Shown one piece after another: positions 47,304-55,354 of a stretch of 64,000 nucleotides of DNA; position 1 is the stretch's first letter, and every line of letters starts with the position of its first letter. The position numbers and the translations under genes are program-made. The stretch is taken from NCBI GenBank assembly GCA_026693085.1, contig JAPLNB010000381.1, positions 1 through 64,000 on the forward strand, in the 5' to 3' direction. A model generated the notes under the pieces. The model saw only the letters and a program-made list of their open reading frames with translations. It was not told the origin of the DNA and made no database searches. This stretch comes from Planctomycetota bacterium. GTDB lineage: Bacteria; Planctomycetota; Phycisphaerae; Tepidisphaerales; Tepidisphaeraceae.

Positions 47304-50300
47304 TCAAGGAATGTTGGTCAATACATCGTTCGAATCATTGTCGATCACGGTGTCCGTCCCGGTTCCACCATCCACTGTGTCTTGCGTACCGTTATCCCAA
47401 GCATAGAACTCATCGTCCCCGTAACCTCCATACATATAATCGGATCCGGTGGCGCCTTTGAGTGTGTCATTCCCGTTCTCACCAAGGATGTAATCGTTGC
47501 CGTCCTCACCATAAAGTTCATCGTTCCCATCGCCGCCGTACGCGCCATCACCGCCCGGGCCACCGAAGATCGTGTCATTGCCATCGTTGCCCCAAATGTA
47601 GTCCCCTGTGCCTGTCGAAGCTCCGTCCGACTCGCCGAACAGTATGTCATCACCGTAGTCGCCGTAGATGGAGTCGGAGTCATCGCCGCCTGCGATGTAG
47701 TCGCTGCCGTAGGAGTCGTAGCCCCCTTGGCCACGGCCGTTGCCTTCATTCTCGACCCCGCCGTCGAGGTAGTCTGAGCCTTCTTCGCCGAAGATGGTGT
47801 CGTCGCCGATGCCGCCGTAGACGGTATCGTTGCCGAGGCCGGCCCATATTTCGTCATTGGCGGAGGAGCCGGTGAGGAAGTCGTTGCCGTCGCCGCCGGT
47901 GAGGGTGCAGGCGGCGGTTCCGCCGGTGAGGGTATCGTTGACGGAGCCGGCGATGATCCGTTCGATGTCGGAGCGGACGTTGTCGTATTCGGCGGCGGCG
48001 CCGTCGTTGGCGGTATTGTCGAGTGAGATGGAAAGGGCGGCGTTTCGGGAGGAGTAATCGGCGGTATCGATGCCTGGGCCACCCCAGAGGGCGTCGGCGC
48101 CGCCGGCGCCGTCGAGGGTGTCGTTGTAGGCGTTGCCATAGAGGGCGTTGGGGCGGGCGTTGCCGATGATGAGATCGCCGGATTGGTAGATATTCCACTC
48201 CTCATCGAGGCTGATCTCGTTGCTGCCCTTGACGTTTTCGATTCCGAGATCGCTGCTGAGGTAGAGGACGAGGGAATTCCAGTAATCGCTGAAGGCTGGG
48301 TTGCCGATGCCCGGAATGCCGGCGACGGAGAGGTCGAGGTTGAAAGCTTCGACGAAATCGGTGAAATCGAGGGTGTCGGTGTCGAGATTGGGGTCTTCGG
48401 TGACAAAGTCAGTGCCGAGGTTGCCGCCGGTGAATACGAAGACGTCGCTGCCGGCGCCGCCGTAGAGGGCGTCGTTGCCGTGGCCACCGTGGAGGGTATC
48501 GTTGCCGGCGACGCCATAGAGGCTGTCGTCAAGGTCGTTGCCGAAGAGCGCATTGGGGCGGGTGTTGCCGTCGATGGTATCGGTGAAGGGGGTTCCGCGG
48601 ACGTTTTCGATGGCGGTGTTGTCGCTGAGGTAGAGGACAAGGGAGGAGTTGCTGAGTGCGGCGGTGCCGGAGCTGCGGGTTCCGACATTGACGAGGCTGA
48701 GATTGATGGCCTCGGCGAAGGCGGCGAAATCGAGGGTATCGGCATCGGAGGAGGCGGCTTCGGTGATGACATCGGAGCCGAGGGTTTCGCCGGGGAAAGC
48801 GAAGGTGTCGCTGCCGGTGCCGGCGACGAGGTCGTCGTCGTCGGCGTCGCCGCGGAGGAGATCGCGGCCGGCGCCTGCGTCGAGGGTATCGTCTCCGGGT
48901 CCGCCGACGAGGGTATCGTCGCCGTCGCCACCGATGAGGGAGTCGGCACCGTCGCCGCCGTCGAGGCGGTCTGCGCCGGAGCCGGCGGTGAGGGTATCGT
49001 TGCCGGAGCCGCCGATGAGGCTGACGGAGGTGGTGACGCTGCTATTGACGGTGATGGTGTCGTTGCCGGCGAGGCCATCGATGGTGAGCCAACTGAGGTC
49101 GGAAGTGGTATAGGTATAGGTTGGGTTTTGGCTGTTGACGTAGACCTCGGTGTCGGTGCCATTGATTTGGACGGTGATGGTGTCAGCGGAGGCGGTTCCG
49201 GTGACGGTCTGAGGGCCGCGGATGAGGTCGAGGGTTCGTCGGGCGTTGAGGCGTCCGCCGGTGATGGTTTTGCCGACGAGATTCCCGATGGGGTCAACGC
49301 CGTCGCGGAGGGCGGCTATGACATCGGTATAGGTGGCGGTGGGAGCGATGGTGAAGGCGAGTGCGGCGACGGCGGTGACGAAGGGGGTAGCCATGGAGGT
49401 GCCGCCGATGGTTTCGTAGTCGGTGCTGAGCAGAAAGGTGTCCATCGCGGTGGTTGAGGAGGTGGGGAAGGTGCTCAGGATGCGGGTGCCGGGGGCGGCC
49501 AGAAGCACGCGGGTATCGCCGTAGTTTGAGAAGTCGGCGAGATTGTCGTTGCGATCGGTGGCGGCGATGGCGATGACGTTGTCGAAGTCATCGCAATAGG
49601 CGGCGGGGTAGACAGGGTTTACGTAGATGTCGGTGGAGTCGTTGCCGGCAGCGGCGACGAAAAGCATATCGGCGTCGTGATTCCGCTCTACTGCGTCCTT
49701 GATGGCTTGGAAGTCGCCGGAGCCCCCGTAGCTGTTGTTGGTGACCCAGATGTTGATGCCGGCATTGCGCAGGTCGGTGGCGTAGTTGATGCCGGCGGCG
49801 ATGATGTCATCACTAGTGTCGCCATACGCATCAAAGATCTTGATGGCCACGATTTTTGCATTCCAGGCCACTCCTGCGACGCCGCTGGAGTTGTTCCCCG
49901 CGGCGGCGATGATGCCGGCGACGTGGGTGCCGTGGTAGAAGTCGTCCATGGGGTCGCCGCGAGACGGGTCGTTTTCCGGGACGGTGAAGTTGGCGCCGTG
50001 GATGTCGTCGATGACGCCGTTGTTGTCATTGTCAATATCGTCGCCGGGGATTTCGTTGGGGTTGGTCCAGATGTTGGCGGCGAGGTCGGGATGGTTGTAA
50101 TCGACGCCGGTGTCGATGATGCCGATGACGGTGCTGGAGCTTCCGGTGGTGATGTCCCAGGCATCGGTGGCGTCGATGTCAGCGTCGGTGGTTCCGTATT
50201 CCTGAGCGGTGTTGTTGAGGGCGTATTGTGAACTGAAGGATGTATCGTTGGCGGTTTGATTGATCCACATGATTCCATTAGGCTCGGCCCAGAGGAAGAC

Positions 50301-50690
50301 GCCACGACGGGTGAGGGAGGCCGCCAGGTCGGTGTAGCCGAGGCCGTCGGGGAGCTTGACCAGGGCCACGTCGTCCACGCCGACCGTGTGCTGGAATTCG
50401 GCTGCGATGTCGAGGTCGGCAATGATGGATTTGGCAGTGGCGGGAGTGCCAGGGCGGTCCAGACGCAGTTTCACCAGCCATTCGCCTCGTTTCACGTACT
50501 GGTCATGGCCCTGCCAGTTGATCGAGGCCAGGTTGTGCTCGAGCATCTCCGAAGGGCTTAGTTGATGGGTCTCCAAGCGATCAATAAACCCTTGTGGGTC
50601 GTTGCCCACGGAGGACAGGAGCATTCGGCCTTCGAGCTGCTCGACTGTGGCACCTGCGGCGTTGGCGAGGAGTCGCCGACGGGTGCGCAT
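47304..50690 (-). CDS. LEPR-XLL type S8 (subtilisin) protease with RTX-type calcium-binding repeats
   Basis: A 1128-residue exported protease. ATG 50690 is preferred (TAGA after a 9-base G run); an in-frame ATG at 50708 lies beyond that run. EQLEGRMLLS near residue 20 is the LEPR-XLL-like N-terminal motif of planctomycete surface proteins. The S8 domain (about 90-480) has the full triad: IIDTGVDYNHPDL (Asp), HGTHVAGIIAAAG (His) and GGTSMATPF (Ser). The C-terminal half has about 20 GGxGxDxLx nonapeptides in several blocks (GGDGADSLIGGDGDDTLVGG, GGAGSDVFVF), which fold as calcium beta-rolls and favour export unfolded, folding outside the cell. It stands after the SecA-like gene on the same strand and is the likely cargo of the export locus upstream. 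Confidence 0.9.
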   Translation of the reverse strand: MRTRRRLLANAAGATVEQLEGRMLLSSVGNDPQGFIDRLETHQLSPSEMLEHNLASINWQGHDQYVKRGEWLVKLRLDRPGTPATAKSIIADLDIAAEFQHTVGVDDVALVKLPDGLGYTDLAASLTRRGVFLWAEPNGIMWINQTANDTSFSSQYALNNTAQEYGTTDADIDATDAWDITTGSSSTVIGIIDTGVDYNHPDLAANIWTNPNEIPGDDIDNDNNGVIDDIHGANFTVPENDPSRGDPMDDFYHGTHVAGIIAAAGNNSSGVAGVAWNAKIVAIKIFDAYGDTSDDIIAAGINYATDLRNAGINIWVTNNSYGGSGDFQAIKDAVERNHDADMLFVAAAGNDSTDIYVNPVYPAAYCDDFDNVIAIAATDRNDNLADFSNYGDTRVLLAAPGTRILSTFPTSSTTAMDTFLLSTDYETIGGTSMATPFVTAVAALAFTIAPTATYTDVIAALRDGVDPIGNLVGKTITGGRLNARRTLDLIRGPQTVTGTASADTITVQINGTDTEVYVNSQNPTYTYTTSDLSWLTIDGLAGNDTITVNSSVTTSVSLIGGSGNDTLTAGSGADRLDGGDGADSLIGGDGDDTLVGGPGDDTLDAGAGRDLLRGDADDDDLVAGTGSDTFAFPGETLGSDVITEAASSDADTLDFAAFAEAINLSLVNVGTRSSGTAALSNSSLVLYLSDNTAIENVRGTPFTDTIDGNTRPNALFGNDLDDSLYGVAGNDTLHGGHGNDALYGGAGSDVFVFTGGNLGTDFVTEDPNLDTDTLDFTDFVEAFNLDLSVAGIPGIGNPAFSDYWNSLVLYLSSDLGIENVKGSNEISLDEEWNIYQSGDLIIGNARPNALYGNAYNDTLDGAGGADALWGGPGIDTADYSSRNAALSISLDNTANDGAAAEYDNVRSDIERIIAGSVNDTLTGGTAACTLTGGDGNDFLTGSSANDEIWAGLGNDTVYGGIGDDTIFGEEGSDYLDGGVENEGNGRGQGGYDSYGSDYIAGGDDSDSIYGDYGDDILFGESDGASTGTGDYIWGNDGNDTIFGGPGGDGAYGGDGNDELYGEDGNDYILGENGNDTLKGATGSDYMYGGYGDDEFYAWDNGTQDTVDGGTGTDTVIDNDSNDVLTNIP

Positions 50691-51001
50691 TCTACCCCCC
50701 CCCATACCGAACTGAAACGATACGAGAAACACAAGTCCTTCTGTTCCCACCCGGTAGGAAATGGGGTTCTGGAGGGACCGGGGGGTGAATACCGGCGGTG
50801 CCAGCCAGCTATACGAATAGCCAAGGTATCCGGGCCAGCAGTTCCCCGCAAACACCCGAGGCTCCGCCACCAAGCCCGAGATACAACCTTGCGATTCAAG
50901 TTAGCGTTAGGCGGGCCAATGTCAACAAAAAAATAAGATAGGGGAGGATCCGCGGGAGGGCCGCGGGCGTTTTCTGCGGGGGGGGCGGTGTGTCGTTGGC
51001 G
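50691..51001. other. Intergenic region between the SecA-like and S8 protease genes
   Basis: A 311-bp gap. The 9-base C run at 50695-50703 lies between two in-frame starts of the protease. A protease promoter is expected here but no clear -35/-10 pair was found. No heptad repeat or RNA gene was seen. Confidence 0.4.
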
Positions 51002-52963
51002 TTAGAAGGGGAGGGATTCGTCCATCCAGTCGTCGGCGCGCATGACTTGTTTGCGGTTGAAGCGGGCGAGTTGTTCGGCTTTGCCTTGGGCGTATTTGAT
51101 GAGGCGTTTGGGGCCCATGAGTCGCCAGGAGTGGCGGAGGTGTTTGGCGTGTCGGATGAAGAGGTCGTCGGCGGCGCAGCAGTACATTTGAGCGGAGCCG
51201 GGATCGCCTTGTCGGGCGGCTCGGCCGAAGAGCTGGCGATCGACGCGGCCTGAGCCATGGGGTTCGGTGGCGAGGACGAAGAGTCCGCCGACGTCGACGA
51301 CGCCGCGGGCGAGCTTGATGTCGGTTCCGCGGCCGGCCATGTTGGTGGCGACGGTGATCTGGCCGAGCTGACCGGCCTGGGCGATGATATCGGCTTCTTG
51401 TTTGGTCTGATTGGCATTGAGGACGCGATGGGGGAGGTTGAGAGCGGTGAGTCGGTGGGAGAGTTCTTCGGAGGCCCAGACGGAGCGGGTGCCGGCGAGG
51501 ACTGGTGTTCCGCGTTCGTGGAGTTCTTTGATGCGGTTGGCGACGGCGGTCCACTTCTGGTCTTCGTTGTCGAACATGACGGTGGGAAGGTGTATGCGGA
51601 TACAGGGTTCGTTGGTGGGGACGCGGACGATGGCTCGGCGGTAGATTTGCCAGAGTTCGGTTCGGGCCTCCCAGGCGGTTCCGGTCATTCCGCAGAGGAA
51701 GGGGTATTGGCGGAAGAATCGTTGGAAGGAGAGTCGGGCGAGGTTTTCCTTGTCGGCAGTGACTTTGACGTTTTCCTTGACTTCGATGGCCTGGTGGAGG
51801 CCATGCCGCCAGGAGCGGTCGGCCATGATACGGCCGGTGAACTCATCGACGATGACTACTTTTTGCTCCATTTTCTTGGTTTTTTCGTTTTCCTCTTCGA
51901 CGACGAGGTATTGCTCGTCCTTGAGGAAGCAGTTGTGGGCGGTGAGTGCCTGGGTGACGAGTTCTTCGCGGCGGCGTTTGCCTCGCCAGAAGCCTTCCTC
52001 GCCGGCGAGTTCTTCGAGGCGGTTTTCGCCGCGTGGGGTGAGGTCGATGGAGCGGACGGTCCAGTCGATGGTGAAGTCTTTTTTATTTTCGAGTTTTTGG
52101 GAGAATTCGTTGGCCTTGCGGTAGCGTTCGGAGTTAGGCTCGTCGTCGGGGGAGTTGGAGATGATGAGGGGTGTGACGGCTTCGTCGATGAGTACGGAGT
52201 CGGCTTCGTCGACGATGCAACGGAAGAGTCCGGGGACCTGGAGTTGTCGGCCGAAGTTTCCGCGGAGCATTCCGACGGAGGTTTGGGCGGAGTTTCGGAG
52301 AGTTCCGAGGGCGATCTGGTCGCGGAGGAAATCGGCGACGAGTTCTTTTTGGGTGCAGTAGACGATTTCACGGCGGTAATGGTCGGGGCGTTGTTCGTGT
52401 TCGGTTTCGTGGATGATAAAGCCGACGCGGAGGCCCACAAGTTTGTAGATTGGGCCCATTTCTTCGGCGTCGCGTTGAACGAGGTAGTCGTTGACGGTGA
52501 TGATGTGAGTGGGTTTTCCGGCCCATCCCCAGAGGGAGGCGGTGATGGCGGCGGTGATGGTTTTGCCTTCGCCGGTGGCCATTTCGCAGATGTAGCCTTC
52601 GGACATGGCGAGGGCACCGACGATCTGGCAGAGGAAGGGGCGTTTTTCGATAGCGCGGAGGACGCCTTCGCGGACGAGGGCGACACCGCGATCGAGGGCG
52701 GGGCCTTTGAGTCGGCCGAGTCGGGCGAGATCGCGGTGGAGTTTGACGTGCTCCTGGAAGTGTGAGGAGGAGAGGTTATGGATTTCGGGTTCGAGGGCTT
52801 CGATGCGTTCGGCCTGTTTCCAGAGGCGAGGGAGGACGGGTTTTCGGTTTTTGTAGTATCCGACGAAGGAGCTGATGAGGGCGTCCGGGCCGCGGAGGTC
52901 GGGGGCTTTGACCTTGCGGGCGTTGAAGATTTGCCAGAATTCATTGACAGCGGTTTGGCTCAT
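51002..52963 (-). CDS. Short SecA-like translocase ATPase
   Basis: A 653-residue protein from ATG 52963. It has the SecA motor: Walker A MATGEGKT (near 130), IVDEADSVLIDEA, the preprotein cross-linking insert (about 220-370), IVDEFTGRIMADRSW, GMTGTA, TNMAGRGTDIKLA and GRAARQGDPGS. It ends about 50 residues after that, so the helical scaffold/wing and the C-terminal zinc tail of normal SecA (about 850-950 residues) are missing. This points to a second, specialised SecA (SecA2-like) rather than the housekeeping one. It is the fourth gene of the HlyD/M50 series and directly precedes the S8 protease, so a role in exporting particular substrates is inferred. Confidence 0.87.
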   Translation of the reverse strand: MSQTAVNEFWQIFNARKVKAPDLRGPDALISSFVGYYKNRKPVLPRLWKQAERIEALEPEIHNLSSSHFQEHVKLHRDLARLGRLKGPALDRGVALVREGVLRAIEKRPFLCQIVGALAMSEGYICEMATGEGKTITAAITASLWGWAGKPTHIITVNDYLVQRDAEEMGPIYKLVGLRVGFIIHETEHEQRPDHYRREIVYCTQKELVADFLRDQIALGTLRNSAQTSVGMLRGNFGRQLQVPGLFRCIVDEADSVLIDEAVTPLIISNSPDDEPNSERYRKANEFSQKLENKKDFTIDWTVRSIDLTPRGENRLEELAGEEGFWRGKRRREELVTQALTAHNCFLKDEQYLVVEEENEKTKKMEQKVVIVDEFTGRIMADRSWRHGLHQAIEVKENVKVTADKENLARLSFQRFFRQYPFLCGMTGTAWEARTELWQIYRRAIVRVPTNEPCIRIHLPTVMFDNEDQKWTAVANRIKELHERGTPVLAGTRSVWASEELSHRLTALNLPHRVLNANQTKQEADIIAQAGQLGQITVATNMAGRGTDIKLARGVVDVGGLFVLATEPHGSGRVDRQLFGRAARQGDPGSAQMYCCAADDLFIRHAKHLRHSWRLMGPKRLIKYAQGKAEQLARFNRKQVMRADDWMDESLPF

Positions 52964-52964
52964 G

Positions 52965-52999
52965 ACATTTTTGATTTTTGACTTTTGATTTTCGAAACT
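52965..52999. repeat. Heptanucleotide tandem repeat (GATTTTT type)
   Basis: Units GATTTTT, GACTTTT, GATTTTC, GAAACTG fill the gap between the SecA-like and M50 fusion genes, right at the expected ribosome site of the SecA-like gene. Confidence 0.75.
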
Positions 53000-53023
53000 G
53001 GGATCGGCAATCGAAAAGGTTCA

Positions 53024-55252
53024 TCAGGTCCACTTGCTGCGCTGCGTACTGCTTTGGATCAACTGCCAGAGGCGGCGTTCCCAGCGTTTGTAGATGGGTT
53101 CGTTGAGGAGAGGGAAGCGGACGTGGGCGCGTTGGCCGGGGAGGTAATGGTAATCGGGATTGGGGAGGACCATGTAGGCGGCGTACATGGGGCGCAGGAG
53201 GCGTTTGTAGTTCTGGTCGGCGGGGTCGGTCTGGATGTCGCCGCCGGCGGCTTGCCCAAGAGCCGAAGTGGGGAGTTCGGCGATGGGGCTGGGACGCCGG
53301 AAGGGGTGGTTGGGGCCGGAGCCGGTGCGTTCGAGGGGTGCGGAGAGGTTTTTGGAGCGGTAGAGGGAGCCGTCCTTGATGCCGACGAGGCGGACCTCGG
53401 GGTTGAGGTTTTTCTGGAGGGCGATGGGAAAGGCGTCGAAGATTTGCTGGGCATCTTCCTGGTCGATGACGGCGGTGATGCGGAGGTTATTGACGTCGGC
53501 GACGGTGGCGACTTCCTCGGCCTGCTGGATGTACTTACCGTGGAGGTCCTTGATCTGGGGTGCGATGAGCAGGCCGTCGAACGGGGCGCGGATGGTGAGG
53601 GCGGCGAGCTTGGCATTGAGTTCGGCGAGCTTGCCTTCGGTGGCGGTGAGCTGTTCTTTGTAGGTATCGATTCGGCTGGAGTCGGTGGCGCGGGCGAGGC
53701 GAACGTATGCTTCGTAGGCTTTTATGTCGGCCCGGAAGCTGGCGATCTGGGCCTCGAGTTCGCGGTCGCGGCAGACGAGGATGATGTCGTCTTTTTTGAG
53801 GGACTGGCCGTCGCGGGCGAGGATTTGCTCGACGATGCCGGGGACTTCGGCGTGGATTTTGATTTCGCGGATGGGTTGGGCGACGCCTTCGGCGTAGAGG
53901 CCGAGGGGGACGGGGATGAAGCCGACGATGAAGACAGCGACGGCGACGGCGGAGAGGACCCAGATGGCGGCGCGGGTGCGTTTGCGGTGGAGTTCGGGTT
54001 CGATGAGGAGGTATTTGAGGGTTTTGATGACGGGGACGGCGAGCCAGGTGATGACGCCGCCGATGGCCATGAGGATACCGAGGACGGGGACCTGCTCGTA
54101 GACCATGAAGATGATGAAGATTCCGACGAGGGTTCGGTAGAAGGAGGAGGTGATGCAGTAGTTGAAGAGCCAGAAGCGTTGGATGGGCGGGGGGAGTGGC
54201 TGGGACATCTTAACGCGGAAGAGATGGCGTTTGATGAGTCCCATGGTGTATTCGGTGGAGCGGTAGCGGAGGTTGGGGATTTCGAGGAAGTCGGCGAGCA
54301 TGTAGTAGCCGTCGTAACGGAGCAGGGGGTTGGCGTTGAAGAGGAGAGTGGAGACAGAGGCGACGAGCATGGCGTTGTAGGCGAGGTGGTTGACGGAGTT
54401 GGTGGGGCTGGTGTTGAGCCAGACGAAGGCCATGATGGCAGCGACGAAGAGTTCGAAGATCATCCCTCCGGCGCCGACGGCGATGCGTTGCCACTTATTG
54501 GAGAAGGCCCAGGCGGAGGAGGCGTCAACGTAGGGAGCTGGGACGAGGACGAGGAACATGATGCCGAGTTCGTGGACTTCGCCGCCGTAGCGACGGCAGA
54601 TGAATCCGTGTCCGAGTTCGTGGATGGCCTTGATTCCGATGAAGGTAGCCCAGAGCCAGAGCCAGTTGGAGGGTGCGATGGCGTTGGAGGCGGCGGCAGT
54701 GAGGGTATTCCATTCTGGGGCGAGTTTGGCGACAGCGAGGCCGACGACGAGGATCCAGATGATGGCACCGAAGGTTGAGAGGAAGGGGCCCATGACGGGC
54801 ATCCAGCGTTTGAGGAAAGTGTCGGCGTCCCAGAGTGGGATTCTGGGGAAGAGGATGTTCATCAAGCGGCCTTGCCATTGTCGCTTGACCATTTGTTTGT
54901 GACGTCGGAGGAGGACGGCGGCGTCTGGGGTGACGTCGGCCTCGATGAGGTTAGCGGAGTGGAGTTGGGAGAGGATCTGGATGACTTCGGGCTGAGTGGG
55001 CGCATCATCGGCGAGTTGTCCGCCGACGAGTTCCCAGCATTCGGCGACGGTGCGGGATCCGTCGAGGAGTCCGACGAATCGCCAGGCGGGCGCGCTGAGG
55101 CGGTGGAACTGGTTTCCGGCGGGGTCGCGGACGACGTACCAGCGGTCGCCCCGGTAGAATTGGCGGGAGACCTGGGTGCTGGGTCGGAGCTTGGCTTTGA
55201 GGTCCGCGACGCGGTACCAGGACTCGGAAAACGTTGGACGCATTTGTGGCAT
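53024..55252 (-). CDS. PqqD-like / M50 site-2 protease / HlyD fusion membrane protein
   Basis: A 742-residue inner-membrane protein; AAGG lies eight bases before ATG 55252. Residues about 30-105 form a PqqD-like winged helix (YVVRDPAGNQFHRLSAPAWR, LLDGSRTVAECWELV), a peptide-binding module in RiPP pathways. The membrane part has about eight helices, HELGH at 211-215 and NPLLRYDGYY near 308, a modified form of the S2P NPxxxxDG motif. A final helix leads to an HlyD/biotin-lipoyl domain (IKIHAEVPGIVEQI, APFDGLLIAPQIKDLHG) and a coiled coil. M50-HlyD proteins of this type occur in RiPP and planctomycete export loci. It may bind cargo leaders, cut them or act as a channel part. It is flanked by the GAF-HlyD and SecA-like genes. 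Confidence 0.85.
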   Translation of the reverse strand: MPQMRPTFSESWYRVADLKAKLRPSTQVSRQFYRGDRWYVVRDPAGNQFHRLSAPAWRFVGLLDGSRTVAECWELVGGQLADDAPTQPEVIQILSQLHSANLIEADVTPDAAVLLRRHKQMVKRQWQGRLMNILFPRIPLWDADTFLKRWMPVMGPFLSTFGAIIWILVVGLAVAKLAPEWNTLTAAASNAIAPSNWLWLWATFIGIKAIHELGHGFICRRYGGEVHELGIMFLVLVPAPYVDASSAWAFSNKWQRIAVGAGGMIFELFVAAIMAFVWLNTSPTNSVNHLAYNAMLVASVSTLLFNANPLLRYDGYYMLADFLEIPNLRYRSTEYTMGLIKRHLFRVKMSQPLPPPIQRFWLFNYCITSSFYRTLVGIFIIFMVYEQVPVLGILMAIGGVITWLAVPVIKTLKYLLIEPELHRKRTRAAIWVLSAVAVAVFIVGFIPVPLGLYAEGVAQPIREIKIHAEVPGIVEQILARDGQSLKKDDIILVCRDRELEAQIASFRADIKAYEAYVRLARATDSSRIDTYKEQLTATEGKLAELNAKLAALTIRAPFDGLLIAPQIKDLHGKYIQQAEEVATVADVNNLRITAVIDQEDAQQIFDAFPIALQKNLNPEVRLVGIKDGSLYRSKNLSAPLERTGSGPNHPFRRPSPIAELPTSALGQAAGGDIQTDPADQNYKRLLRPMYAAYMVLPNPDYHYLPGQRAHVRFPLLNEPIYKRWERRLWQLIQSSTQRSKWT

Positions 55253-55262
55253 GGTCGGGCCT

Positions 55263-55299
55263 TGTTATTTGTTATTTGTTATTTGTTATGTGTTATTCG
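55263..55299. repeat. Heptanucleotide tandem repeat (TTATTTG type)
   Basis: Units TTATTTG, TTATTTG, TTATTTG, TTATGTG, TTATTCG with exact 7-bp period, upstream of the M50 fusion gene. A second short period-7 motif (GACAAGT, GGCAAGT) follows at 55330-55349. Confidence 0.85.
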
Positions 55300-55354
55300 C
55301 AGCAACCTGTGCGTGAGGGGGCTCGGCGAATGACAAGTGGCAAGTGACCATCCT

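Noticed and set aside
47345-49297. Long second minus-strand frame within the S8 protease gene
   Set aside because: Ser/Pro/Thr-rich alternate frame produced by the RTX repeat codons; no start context.
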